A stretch of DNA of 36,402 nt from Methylocystis sp. ATCC 49242 (GTDB taxonomy: Bacteria; Pseudomonadota; Alphaproteobacteria; Rhizobiales; Beijerinckiaceae). Positions 22,677 to 32,700 of the stretch are shown piece after piece (the first letter of the stretch is position 1; every line of letters starts with the position of its first letter). The stretch lies in contig NZ_KE124771.1 in NCBI RefSeq assembly GCF_000188155.2, forward strand, positions 1-36,402, read 5' to 3'. Under the pieces are notes generated by a model. That model did not search any database. It had not been told where the DNA came from and worked only from the letters and a program-made list of their open reading frames with translations. Position numbers and translations under genes: made by a program.

Positions 22677-23327
22677 ATGATGCAAGTCATCTCCTTCGTC
22701 ACCCAGAAAGGCGGCAGCGGTAAGAGCACAACCGCCGCATCCGTCGCCGTGGCCGCCTTCGAGGAAGGCCGTCGCGTATTCATGCTTGAACTCGACAAAC
22801 AGGGGACCTTGACCGACTGGACCGAAAGCCGGGCCACCGAAGAAGGCCCGGAATTCGAGCGCATCGACTCGACGATGCTTGAGAAAGCCCTCTCGACCCT
22901 GAAAGAGGCGGGCTATCAGTTGGTGGTCATCGACACGCCCGGCGCGGATAACCCCCATATTAACGCCGTGATGCGCGTTTCAGACTTTTGCCTTATCCCG
23001 TGCCGTCCGACCGCGACCGACCTCAAAGGCTGCTTGCCGACCGTGCAAAGCCTTATCCGGCTCGACAAGCCGTTTGCCTTCGTTCTCACCCAATGCCCGC
23101 CCCGGTCCGGGCGGGTTGACGAGGCGAGGGCAGGTCTCGCTGCTCTAGGCCTCATCGCGGAGCCGCCGATTGTCAGCCGCGCCGATCATCAAGATGCTAT
23201 GGCCGCGGGCATGGGCGTTACCGAATTCAACGCGAATGGAGCCGCCGCCTTCGAAATCCGTCAACTCTGGAATTGGATTGACCATAAGCTACAGCCCAAG
23301 GTGAAAAAGAATGTCAAAGCCGCGTAG
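22677..23327 (+). CDS. parA: ParA-family partition ATPase, type Ib
   Basis: A 216-residue ATPase that moves plasmids to daughter cells. The deviant Walker A is QKGGSGKSTT with the signature Lys11. The ELDKQGTLTDW motif replaces the usual DPQG, and VVIDTPGAD is Walker B. The short length and lack of an N-terminal helix-turn-helix mark the type Ib group (ParF-like). The start at 22677 has a second ATG directly after it; the ribosome site is weak. It overlaps the downstream partner gene by 17 bases. AATGGTAT repeats lie on both sides. Confidence 0.92.
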   Translation: MMQVISFVTQKGGSGKSTTAASVAVAAFEEGRRVFMLELDKQGTLTDWTESRATEEGPEFERIDSTMLEKALSTLKEAGYQLVVIDTPGADNPHINAVMRVSDFCLIPCRPTATDLKGCLPTVQSLIRLDKPFAFVLTQCPPRSGRVDEARAGLAALGLIAEPPIVSRADHQDAMAAGMGVTEFNANGAAAFEIRQLWNWIDHKLQPKVKKNVKAA

Positions 23328-23616
23328 GACCGTTTTATCGGGTATCGTCACGCCGCTTGTCCGCGAAGCCGAGCACATCGAGATTCCACAAGTCGTGAAT
23401 AGTGAAACCGCGCCGCCTTCATCCCGTCGCCGCAGCGCGACGAAGGAGGCGACCATTCAGCAGACGGTCTATTTGCCGCCCGCTGTTCACGACCAGCTGC
23501 GCGAGCTCGCTTTTTCTGAACGGGTGAAGATGCACGCCCTCATCATGGAGGGGCTGGACGCGGTGTTTCGCGCGCGAGGCCTCAAGTCGATTGAGGAGCT
23601 GACCCCTAAAAGCTGA
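23311..23616 (+). CDS. Ribbon-helix-helix partition partner (ParG/ParB-like)
   Basis: A 101-residue protein. A flexible basic N-terminus of about 45 residues (SRRRSATKEA) precedes a ribbon-helix-helix domain, IQQTVYLPPAVHDQLRELA and ERVKMHALIMEGLDAVF. A disordered arm before such a domain is typical of ParG-like proteins, which stimulate ParA and bind the centromere. The gene overlaps parA by 17 bases. Two further repeats (TGTAATGGTATCC, TGTAATGGCATAA) follow its stop. Confidence 0.8.
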   Translation: MSKPRRTVLSGIVTPLVREAEHIEIPQVVNSETAPPSSRRRSATKEATIQQTVYLPPAVHDQLRELAFSERVKMHALIMEGLDAVFRARGLKSIEELTPKS

Positions 23617-23650
23617 TACCCCTGTAATGGTATCCTTGTGTAATGGCATA
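23617..23650. repeat. AATGGTAT-type repeats after the partition operon
   Basis: TGTAATGGTATCC and TGTAATGGCATAA are spaced about 18 bases apart in the same orientation. They match the repeats before parA and the core of the palindrome at 21821. Confidence 0.55.
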
Positions 23651-23762
23651 AATGAAAGGGCTGGACGGACGCGCCGCCAGCCCCATCACCTTGATGGTCA
23701 TCGTTCGCAGCTAAAGCGACAAGGATGGGGCGGGGCGAAATCCCACCGGGTCGTCCGTCGCC

Positions 23763-23957
23763 CTATTGATCGCGCTCGATCGTGTCGAGCCAGGCCTGGA
23801 GACGCTGCTTAATCGCGGCTTCGATGTCGGCGAGACGAATGCCGTGATCGGCGAGGGCGAAAACGAGATCAGCGATTTCGCTGTCCCGGGGACCATAGAA
23901 CGGCCAGTCCATCAGGCCTTCGTAAAAATCGGGATGGGATGGCTTACGGTCTTTCAT
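23763..23957 (-). CDS. Small hypothetical protein
   Basis: A 64-residue protein, MKDRKPSHPDFYEGLMDW then FYGPRDSEIADLVFALADHG, ending in a helix AAIKQRLQAWLDTIE. Its ATG overlaps the stop of the 41-residue gene before it by ATGA. No family was recognised. The coupling is the main argument that both are genes. Confidence 0.5.
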   Translation of the reverse strand: MKDRKPSHPDFYEGLMDWPFYGPRDSEIADLVFALADHGIRLADIEAAIKQRLQAWLDTIERDQ

Positions 23958-24079
23958 GAGCCAATCGAACGCCGTCGTCGGAACGGATGCAATAGTAAAT
24001 CCCGTCGCCGCTGGACCTCGAGGAGGAACTCCTCGTCCTCGACCCTCTCCCCGGCGCTCATTATCCGAGTCTGAAACAT
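23954..24079 (-). CDS. Very small hypothetical protein
   Basis: A 41-residue frame, MFQTRIMSAGERVEDEEFLL then EVQRRRDLLLHPFRR. It is acidic in the middle and basic at the end. It overlaps the next gene by ATGA. The ribosome site is weak, so the start could be the internal ATG at codon 7. Confidence 0.4.
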   Translation of the reverse strand: MFQTRIMSAGERVEDEEFLLEVQRRRDLLLHPFRRRRSIGS

Positions 24080-24181
24080 GGCGGGATGCAAACCCGGACC
24101 TCACGGCGATCGGGCTGCAAAGCGGCGCCGGCAGCCCCAATCCAATCCCAATCGCGATCACCCGCCCTGGATGATGCTGAG

Positions 24182-24775
24182 TCAGCCGGCCCGTCCCAAG
24201 GCAATCGCCGACCCAGTGAATGGCAGCACGATGTCATAGCCAGGCGGCGGCGGTGTGACTGGCGTAGCTGCGGCGGCGCCAAACTGGGTGACGCCGTGGC
24301 CGATATGGCGTTCGAGATCATGTCGGGCGCCACCGAACTCGAACGGGCTGCTGGCGACCAGAAGCGCCGAAAACACGTTGGCGCCGATCGCCGGCGCCAG
24401 GGTTGCGTCGACAGAAACATCGATCGTCGTGCCCACCACCAGGCTGATGCGACGGAAGGTGGCGATGCATTCACCCTGCGCGAACGAAGCCGGGTCGTCG
24501 AAGGAGCCAGCCGGCCGGCGCTGCAGATACAGCGAGAACTCCCCGACCGGGTCGAGGCCGAGCGACAGGGCGCCGTTGTCGACCTCCTGCGCCATGAACG
24601 GCTTGGCGGCGAAGGTGAAGTGCGCAGCCCTCTCGCCTGGCCTGCCGTCGAACATCGGCACGCCGGGGAAAGGCAGGTGCAGAAAATATCCGTAATCAGC
24701 CTGTGCGCCATCGCTGGCGCGGTAGAAGCGACCGGCGGCGTACCAGGCGAGTTCGGCGGGGAGCAGCGCGACCAT
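24182..24775 (-). CDS. Hypothetical beta-rich protein
   Basis: A 197-residue protein that starts MVALLPAELAWYAAGRFYRA and ends PGYDIVLPFTGSAIALGRAG. It alternates short hydrophobic strands (HFTFAAKPFMA, EFSLYLQRRPAG, IDVSVDATLAP), which suggests a beta-sandwich. Conserved-type turns make it a credible gene, but the function is unknown. AAGGGTGG precedes the start. Longer reading frames on either strand here are shadows. Confidence 0.55.
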   Translation of the reverse strand: MVALLPAELAWYAAGRFYRASDGAQADYGYFLHLPFPGVPMFDGRPGERAAHFTFAAKPFMAQEVDNGALSLGLDPVGEFSLYLQRRPAGSFDDPASFAQGECIATFRRISLVVGTTIDVSVDATLAPAIGANVFSALLVASSPFEFGGARHDLERHIGHGVTQFGAAAATPVTPPPPGYDIVLPFTGSAIALGRAG

Positions 24776-26560
24776 AGGGCCACCCTTCGTTGGAGTGATA
24801 GATTATCCGCCAGTGAGGGAGCGCCGAGAGAAGGCCACTGTCCGCGCGGCGTCCCGACCCTCGGGTACTCGAACTTTTTCATCCACGCGGCCGGAACTGC
24901 GTGAAGCTCCAACCGAGATATTTTCACCGTCAGGCGCAGCTTTTCAGGCCGATAGAAAATCGGCCCGGAGATCGCATTGCTGCGACCGACTTCGGTGCGA
25001 CCTCCTCGATAGGAGGCCGCTAACCCCACATCCAATTGATCGGGCGACCGTTGATCCTATCGAGGGCCAATTCCGACATCGACTCCTTCGATAATTCCCT
25101 CAACGCAGGCGCAAAGAACCCGACGACACCCGTACCGCATTCACGAGCTCATTCGAGACATCCAGCGAGCGCTCATCCGGTATCTTATCGGCCACCAAAA
25201 TCCTCGTGCAACAATGACCCTCACAATGTTCGAAAAGCACTCAACTTAACATCTGATCTCCGAGCTATTTCAAACCTTCCCACATGCGGGAAGCGCACTG
25301 AAGACCCCAACCTCGATTGTTCGACCGTCGCACGCACAAAGAAGGCGCTTTGGGACGGGGCAATCCGGGCAGGCATCTTCACCCATACGTCAGCCAAAAA
25401 ATCTGCCGACCACGCTCAGTTTCCGCACCACACCGACAGGGTGGGCGGCGCCATCTGTCGTATCCCTCCGATCCGGATCGTTCACCACCGGCCATCGCAT
25501 TTCATACCGACGAGAAAACAGCGTGAGGATCAGAACCCATCCCCGTCGCTGCACACGATGTTTCACCGTCGCGCCCACCAACCGTCCACCACATCCGGAG
25601 GCGCTCCCCATCGAGCCTGCTGACGAACTCCGACGCTAATCACTCGCCCATACCAGGACAGAAGCGGCGATCCGTGACCGACGAGATTCTGCCCCGCGAT
25701 CGACTCGGAACTCGACACGAAAGTGAATCCGAAACCTCCTGCAACAACGACGGTCTCCGGAGGCCACCAGGTTCCCCATCTCCGGGTATTCGAGTCTCAG
25801 CACATTCCGGCCGGAAGCGCCCATCAAAAAAAACAGTCGACACCAATCGGTTTCCGTAACGCCATCGACGTGGTTGCCCGCACCATCCATACCGACGAAA
25901 AAACAGTCCGAGGATCGGAACTCACCCCCGATCCGGCACACGATGTTTCACCGTCACGCCCACCAACCGTCCACCACATCCGGAGGCGCGTTCCCCACCG
26001 AGCTTGCTGACGAACTCCAGCGGCAATCACTCGCCCATATCGCATCCTTCCCATCCGGATTTTTCACCGCTGGCTGCACATCTCTGACCGACGAAAAAAC
26101 AGCCCGGTCATCAGAACCCGCCGCGGACCCGGCAGATGTAATTTCACCATCGCGCCCGCAAACCGTTCACCACATCCGCACGCATTCCGATCCTGCTCGG
26201 CGGCAAACTCCAACACCAGTCATTCCCCCATATCAGAGCAGAGGCGTGAACCGGGCGAACAACAACCGCATCAAACCGCCGAACGAGATATCCGGCCATC
26301 CGGATATCACTGGCCTCATCTGCGCAGATCCTTCGCGAGAAATTTTCCGCGCACGAGTCAGCGCACGCCCACATGCGCCGAACATGGCGGAACGGTGGCA
26401 AAGTTTCGAGTGAGAGGGCGCAAACATGTGCTCCAACATCGGTCAGCATGCGTCCTTTATGGCTTTTTGACGGCATTTGGCGGATCGGGCACGAGTCTCC
26501 TCGGCATAAGTGGTTGAGGACGTGACGTTGACGGGATTGGCGAACCTGTGAGAGGTTGAA
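24776..26560. other. Long non-coding, C-rich region before oriT
   Basis: About 1.8 kb contains no gene I can support. The plus strand is strikingly poor in G between about 25080 and 26230, with frequent CC, AC and ATCC. The frames present are short, lack ribosome sites and derive from repeats. The region leads into the mobilization origin. Confidence 0.6.
25476..26230. repeat. Degenerate tandem repeats of about 190 bp
   Basis: Units are anchored by ACCGACGARAAAACAG at about 25507, 25892 and 26087, with a weaker copy at about 25678. Three share the stretch CACGATGTTTCACCGTC then CGCCCACCAACCGTCCACCA and CATCCGGAGGCGC, the last unit in diverged form. Spacings are roughly 171, 214 and 195 bases. 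Units differ by substitutions and indels. Confidence 0.65.
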
Positions 26561-26596
26561 ACGAATAGCGCACTTTAGCAATCCCTCCGGGATTGC
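26561..26596 (-). promoter_or_regulatory. oriT: Origin of transfer (oriT), RSF1010-like
   Basis: On the minus strand an inverted repeat, GCAATCCC and GGGATTGC with a 3-base loop, is followed directly by TAAAGTGCGCTATTC. RSF1010-type origins have the same layout: a hairpin then TAAGTGCGCCCT, nicked after GTGCG. The site is about 100 bases before the relaxase start. By analogy the nick is expected near 26569 on the minus strand. Confidence 0.75.
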
Positions 26597-26695
26597 GTGC
26601 GCAGAGAACAAGACCCGCGACTTCTAAAGCGGCGACAGGGGCGAGGAACGGCGTCAAAAGGCGCGCGAAGAGCATGAGGATCGAAGCGAGAAACG

Positions 26696-28858
26696 ATGGC
26701 GATTCCGCACCTGACCGTTAAATGCCTGTCGCGCACCAAAAACTACAGCGCAACGGCGGCGGCGGCGTATCGAGCCGGGACGCGGATCGTGTGCGCGCGG
26801 GGCGCCGTGACGCACGACTACACGCGCAAGCGTGGCGTGGCTTACACAGAGATCATCGTACCGCCGGCGGCGGCCTGGGCGCGTGACCGATCCGTACTGT
26901 GGAACGCCGCCGAGGAAGCTGAAAATCGGAAGAACTCGGTCATCGCGCGCGAGTACGAGCTGGCCTTGCCGCACGAGCTGTCTGCGCAGGGGAGGGTGGC
27001 CCTGGCGCGAGAATTTGCGGAGCATGTGAGCGGGCGTTTTGGCGTGGCGGCGGATGTGGCGATTCATGCACCGCACCGGCGCGGCGACGCGCGCAATTGG
27101 CATGCTCACATACTGACCACGACCCGGGTCGTCGTGAGCGGCGGGCTCGGCGCCAAAACCCGGGTTTTGGACGACAAGACGACCAGCAGCCGCGAGGTCA
27201 TGGCGCTGCGGCTGGCGTGGGAGCGGATGGTCAACGAGGCGCTGGAACGGGAGCAGCTGGCGGCGCGGATCAGCATGCGGTCACTGCAGGCGCAGCGGCG
27301 GGAGGCGGAGGCGCGCGCGGCGGCGCACAGGCGACAGGGCGAGGCCGACCGGGCGCGTCTGGCGGAGGCCGAGGCGATAGCGCTCGACCGGCCGCGGGAG
27401 TCGCATGTCGGGGTGGCGGCGATGGCGATCGAGCGACGCGCGCAGCAGGAGGCGGCGCAGGCTGGCGTCGCCTACACGCCGGCGACGCGATTTGGCGCTC
27501 TGCGGGAAATTGTTCGCGGCCGCCGCGCGGCGGCGGAAGAGGCGGCGCGTCGGCATGTGGCGGCGCAGAAGGAGCCCGTCGTTTCGGCTGATCCTGAGGC
27601 GGTGTTTGAGAGGACAATGGACGGCGGGCGCGACGTGACGCGGGTGGAAATTTTGCCCGTCGCCGATGCCGAAGCACGACGCGAGAGCGTCGTGGATGAC
27701 GCGAAGAATGTCCTCTCCGAGGGCGCGCCGGCAGCGCATCCGGAGGGTGAGCAGGAGGCGATCCACGAGCGGCCGGTGGCGTCCCTGACGCGCGCCGAGC
27801 GGGTTGTTCGGGCGGCTAACATTCGGTCGCGAAAAGACGAGCTGGAAAATACCTGGCGGAGGCAGCGCAGTCTGGTACCGGAGTGGTTTTTTGAGCAGCA
27901 TGGAGACCTCGCCGCTGCGCAGCAGCGCGTAAGACTGGCGCGCGAAAAGCTGGCCGAGCGCGACCGACGGCTCGATGCGCTGCGTGCGATGGTTTTGGAG
28001 TTCATCGCGAAGCTTCGTGGGGAGAGTTCGGGCGAAGAGTCGGGTTCAGACGCCGCGCCGGCGGCGGTTCTGGAGTTCGCCTATGTCACTGGTAAGGACG
28101 GCGCACGGCAGCGACCATCGTTCACCGTGGACGATCTCTGGAAGGCGCTCGTTGCGATTGTCGGTGAACTGAAAGCGGCGTTGACCGGGTGGAGGCTGGT
28201 GGCGAACTGGCGGGCGGGGAAAGAGATCGACGCGCGTCTGAGAGCACTGGAGCCGGAGGCGGTAAAAGCCGGCGAGGAGCAGCAGGAGATCTGGGGCGAC
28301 GCGGCACTGGCGAACGCGGCCGAAAATCTCGCGACGGCGGATCAGGCGGTTTTGACAGCGCGTTCCTGCGCGCGGCGGGAATGGGCGAAGAGCGTCGCCG
28401 AACCGGACGAGTTGGCATGGCTGCGCGACCTGCCTGCGGACGAGATCGAAGAGGCGGAGGCGCTGGTAAAGAAGCAGCGCGCCGCTGAGGCGGAGGAAAG
28501 GGAGCTCGCCGAGCGCCGCGAGAAGGCGGCGACGACGCTCAAGGAGTTGCGCGCCGAGGCCGACCGGGCGCGCGAGGCGTTCGAGGGGTGGCTCGGCGGC
28601 GCCAGCTATCGCGGCCTTCGCAACGCCCGTCATGTCTCGCAGGAGGATCGCGCGCGGCTGGACGAACTCGTGGAGGAAGCGCGGCGTCAACTGCGGGCGT
28701 TGAGGACGCAGCCGGTCGACCGGAAAACTGACGCCATCCAGATTCTCGAGGCCGAGCAGTCGGCGATGGCGGCGTTCAGGGAGGCCCGGAGCGCAGCCTA
28801 CGCCATGGCGGCCGGGCTGATGCGCGACGAAGGGCCGGGCGTCGATTTCGGGTTCTGA
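26696..28858 (+). CDS. mobA: MobA/MobL-family relaxase (MOBQ type)
   Basis: A 720-residue mobilization protein. The N-terminal relaxase domain (about 1-190) has MAIPHLTVKCLSRTKNYSA, a candidate catalytic tyrosine at 25 (AAYRAG), and the metal-binding histidines 127, 136 and 138 (HRRGDARNWHAHILTTTR). The rest is long charged helix, rich in Arg, Glu and Ala, with coiled-coil character, and contains no helicase motifs. It nicks oriT and pilots the strand through the conjugation channel of a helper plasmid. No mating-pair genes or coupling protein are present, so the plasmid is mobilizable but not self-transmissible. Confidence 0.9.
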   Translation: MAIPHLTVKCLSRTKNYSATAAAAYRAGTRIVCARGAVTHDYTRKRGVAYTEIIVPPAAAWARDRSVLWNAAEEAENRKNSVIAREYELALPHELSAQGRVALAREFAEHVSGRFGVAADVAIHAPHRRGDARNWHAHILTTTRVVVSGGLGAKTRVLDDKTTSSREVMALRLAWERMVNEALEREQLAARISMRSLQAQRREAEARAAAHRRQGEADRARLAEAEAIALDRPRESHVGVAAMAIERRAQQEAAQAGVAYTPATRFGALREIVRGRRAAAEEAARRHVAAQKEPVVSADPEAVFERTMDGGRDVTRVEILPVADAEARRESVVDDAKNVLSEGAPAAHPEGEQEAIHERPVASLTRAERVVRAANIRSRKDELENTWRRQRSLVPEWFFEQHGDLAAAQQRVRLAREKLAERDRRLDALRAMVLEFIAKLRGESSGEESGSDAAPAAVLEFAYVTGKDGARQRPSFTVDDLWKALVAIVGELKAALTGWRLVANWRAGKEIDARLRALEPEAVKAGEEQQEIWGDAALANAAENLATADQAVLTARSCARREWAKSVAEPDELAWLRDLPADEIEEAEALVKKQRAAEAEERELAERREKAATTLKELRAEADRAREAFEGWLGGASYRGLRNARHVSQEDRARLDELVEEARRQLRALRTQPVDRKTDAIQILEAEQSAMAAFREARSAAYAMAAGLMRDEGPGVDFGF

Positions 28859-29008
28859 TCAGGCCAGGGGCTGCGGGCCCGCCGCCGCTCTATTCGCCGG
28901 ACAGCGGTTTGGCGGGGCGACCGCGATGCTGCCCGTAGGGATCGACGCGGCCAGCGGGGCGACAGGACGGCGGCGGTGAGGATGCTGTGAGGCCCGGGAC
29001 AGACCGCC

Positions 29009-29275
29009 TCAGGACGCCCTGTTTCGATCGCGCCGGATGTAATCGAGCGCCTCTGTGGCGTCGATCAGTCCACGGACGCCGAGAAGACCGAGAAGCCTGA
29101 CGAATGGCGCCATCTCATTGCCGGAGCCCTGCATGATCGCGAACACGGCTACGGCGTTATCGTCCGACATGGCGCGAATATACGGGGCGAGCATCGCCGC
29201 GTTGCCGCTTGCAAGATAGTGGTCGAGGAGGTCGATCGCCTCCGTATGGCTGGCGATCTGAGGCTGTGACGACAT
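29009..29275 (-). CDS. Small hypothetical protein
   Basis: An 88-residue soluble, helical protein, MSSQPQIASHTEAIDLLDHY, then YIRAMSDDNAVAVFAIMQGS, ending LIDATEALDYIRRDRN. GGAGAGAC precedes the ATG at 29275. The in-frame extension to 29470 overlaps the dispersed repeat and is not used. It converges on the relaxase gene. The function is unknown. Confidence 0.6.
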   Translation of the reverse strand: MSSQPQIASHTEAIDLLDHYLASGNAAMLAPYIRAMSDDNAVAVFAIMQGSGNEMAPFVRLLGLLGVRGLIDATEALDYIRRDRNRAS

Positions 29276-29389
29276 TGTCTCTCCGGCAGCGAAGCTGCAG
29301 CGACCATCATTGTAACCAAAGGCAGGCCGGGAAGCGATCATCATGGTCGCCATGGCGGACCTGCGACCAGTGTTCCGGCTTCGCTTGGG

Positions 29390-29661
29390 CGCCACGATCT
29401 TTCCAGTTGGTGAAGGCGAGCGCATCGCGTGCTGTCTCGCGTCGGGAATCCTGGCCCAGGACGGGGACAAACCACATCCGAATCGGAAACGGCGGAAATC
29501 CGCCGCTCATTCCTTACGAAAGGGTTAGGCCACGCCGTCGCGGACGCCTCAAGGCAACCCCTCCGGGGCGCTTCGCGGCCTTGACCCGCCCGCGCCAGCG
29601 CGGCGGAGGGCTTACCGCGCCAATGCCCAAGTCTGGGCTTTGGCACATCTTTTCACGCGGG
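29390..29661. repeat. Dispersed ~270-bp repeat, copy B
   Basis: Inverted relative to copy A at 5832-6100. It starts CGCCACGATCTTTCCAG and ends with a hairpin (CCAATGCCCA against TGGGCTTTGG) and CTTTTCACG. Two bases of the stem have changed in step between the copies (CCGA/TCGG in A, CCCA/TGGG in B). It lies just before the nucleosidase gene and may contain its promoter. Confidence 0.75.
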
Positions 29662-29745
29662 ATACGCACAATCCGCCACTGCGGAATGGTGGAGAACGGA
29701 AAAAGAACAGTTGTCCGCCGTTTATCAAGGCAGTATGCCGAAACG

Positions 29746-32700
29746 ATGACCACAAAAGACAAGCTTCCTGAGTATTTCGACATCGGCTTGGTAGTGCCAC
29801 TTGAGGAGGAACTGCTTCAAGTCATAGACCAGTTCCCGAGCGTGGACGATCGGAGCACCGACACGGTCTTCTGCCATGCCGTCAACAGCGGGAAGCCCAA
29901 CATCCGCATGATCGTGGTGCAGCAGCAAGGCATGGGGAGGACGCACGCGATGAACGCGGCGAACTTCCTTCTAGAGCGCTATGACATCGGTTTGATGATG
30001 TGCCTCGGCATCGCGGGCAGCCTGAGCGACGATATGCGCCTTGGCAGTGTCTGCTACAGCGGGAAGATCGCTGACGTCCTCGATAACAACAAAATAACCG
30101 ATCTTGACGACGACAGTTCGGACACAGAGTTCTCGCCCACGCACTACGATACGCCGGACAAGTTTACTCATGCCTTCGGCTACATGCGCACGCAGCCCCA
30201 TCTGCGTCCAATTTACCTGCAGTGGCAGGAACAGCGGAAGTCAGTCGCCGAGAAACTGGTCGCCGACGAGGTGCCCGCTCCCGGTGGCAAGACTGAACGG
30301 ATCGCCGAACCGAAGACGCAGAATGGCGTGATCGTGTGCGGGATGGTGAGCAAGAGCGAGACCTACAACAAGAAACTCCGGGCAGTTGACCGTGCTCTTC
30401 TCGCTATCGAAACCGAGTCCGGAGGCGTGTTCTCGCAGGCCAGATACCACGGCGAACGTCCGGCGATGACGGTCCGCGGCATCTCCGACTACGCAGACAA
30501 GGGCAAGAAAAAGCTTGAGTACGCCAGCAAGGGCGGCGTTCGCACCCTTGCGGCGGCGAACGCCGCCAGCTTCCTGCATCTCCAGATCACCAGAAACCCT
30601 TACTTCGAGAAGGCGTTGCAGGAGCGTCGGAGCGGTAACCAAGAGACGCTCCTGCTGACAGCCAGCCCGGTCGAGAAGGATCTGATCACTGAAAGCATAG
30701 AGTTGGTGACCAAGGAAATCGACGAGGCTCTCCGCAAGCTGTCGCCGGAGTACAAGCTGCAGCATAAGGGTTACAGACTCCCGATGCCGCGCGTCCGGCG
30801 TTCTGCCGAGGACGCTCTGGTCCAAAGAGATGACACACCAGTTGACGTTCGCGACGTTCTCAAAACCCGTGACCGGATTGTGCTCAGCATTCCCCGCACC
30901 TATCCGGACCAGAGTCTGCCGTGGGTCATCGCGAGCGATCTGCTGACAACCGAACTCGATGATCGGCAGACTATGCCCGTCGTCATCGATGGCGAAAACA
31001 TCCGCGGCAAAAAGACTACCTTCGCGGAGATCGTCTCGCCCGACCTCGCCCAGATTAATGACCACGCGGGTGCGCGCCTGGTCTTCATCATCGAGAACAT
31101 GCCGTTCACCTCGAAGCATCGAGTTGAGGCGATCCTGGACGAGGTGGAAAAATATCATGACGCGAAATGCATCTTCATCGTCCAAGGCGATGACGCTCTG
31201 ATCGGGGAGTCGAACTTCGCTAGTAGGTCGGCCGCCGTGCATTACGACAGCTGCGAAATCTCATTTCTCGAGATCGCCCACTTCATTGAGAAAAATTTCG
31301 GGATGAGTGGCGATGAGTCCGAGGTCATCGCCAAGAGGCTGCGGGATACATTCTATGAATTCAGCCTGGATGCCCACCCAACCTACTTTGCGGGCATCCC
31401 GCGCGAAACCCTCTCGGCTTTGCTCCAAGCCAACCGGCGTTCAGAACTCATCCAGCTTGCGGTCGATGGCTTTCTCACGTTCATCGTTGCGGGTGACAAG
31501 GCCGATGTGGCTTTGGGCAAAAAGGCCCGCTCCCGCTTTTTGCGGAACCTCACCGTCGAGATGATGCTTGAAAAGCGCTCGTTCGACCAAGCCGAGCTCA
31601 TCGCCTTCACCAAGGTGTTCGCCGATCGTCATGACTTCGACATCGACCCCTTGGCGTTCATCAACGGGTTCGTCGATCAGGGTATCATGCACTTTGAATC
31701 CGGGAAGGCGCGAATCTCCCTGCCGTTCATCGAGTCGTACCTACTCGCGGCCGAGCTCGCGGCGAAGCCTGAGCTGGCCAAGCGCTACTTCGTCATCGAC
31801 CAAGATTTCGATTTCGCAACGTTCGATCTGTACGCAGAAATTGGAGCGGCACCCGACATAATAATCCGCATTAAGGACGCCTTGGAGGCGTCAATTGCGG
31901 AACTGAGGGCGAAGAACCCCGGAGAGAACATTCTCCTCGGCGAATGTATTTTCCCGGCCACCGTCCGACGCCAGGAATCCACCAACCGCCTCAAGCAGCG
32001 TCTCCAGGACGCAACCAGGGCCGTGCGCGATGGCGCGCGCAATGCGGTCGAGAAGCAGAAGGTTCTGGACCAGTCCGATCGAATTCGCGAAGCGGTCGGC
32101 CGGCAGCGCGGAGCCCAGATGGGCGAAGAGGACGAGGCCTGGACGAAGAAGTTTGAGCCCCTCGAACAGGCCTGGCTCTCCTGGACCGTTGCCACAGTCC
32201 TTCTTGGGGCCGGTGCCGAACATCTAGAAGCCGACGACAAACGCTGCCTGAGCACATTCCTGGTCACAGGCGCGGCGGCGGTGATCGATGAATGGTGCCG
32301 TCTACAGCTTGAGATCGACTTCGAGGCAATGAAGCGGGCTCTCACAGCCGATGAGGCCCTTGCGAATATGCCTGGGCCCGGCGAGCTCGAAGAAAAGCGT
32401 CAGTTCGTCAGCGATGTTGTCGACATCATCGAATATACCTCGATGGCCGTGCCGGTGCAGCGCGTGATGCACTTTCTGTCGGAGCAGGCGCGACACCGCG
32501 TCCTATCGCCGAGCGTCGACAAGGCGGAGGTTGAGGGGGTCCTTGAGCAGGTCCTCCGCAGCACCTGGCTGATCGACATTGATCCGGAAAAGGGTCGCAA
32601 GCCGCTGCGGGAGGCCATAAAGAAACTACCCAGCGCCACTTTCTTCCGTGTCATAATGGTCGGCCACTATATGACTCGTGTCTACTGGTCCCATTGGAAG

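Noticed and set aside
24061-25035. Minus-strand frame of 324 codons
   Set aside because: Serine/arginine-rich out-of-frame reading over the hypothetical gene at 24182-24775; no domain or start signal.
25036-26413. Several frames of 95-195 codons in the repeat region
   Set aside because: They repeat because the DNA repeats, are interrupted by stops between units and lack ribosome sites; a decayed repeat protein cannot be excluded.
27281-28690. Minus-strand frames of 177-214 codons inside mobA
   Set aside because: Shadows of the long charged-helix region; proline/arginine-rich with no motif.
30241-31242. Minus-strand frame of 333 codons
   Set aside because: Antisense to the nucleosidase gene, with no ribosome site or recognisable motif.
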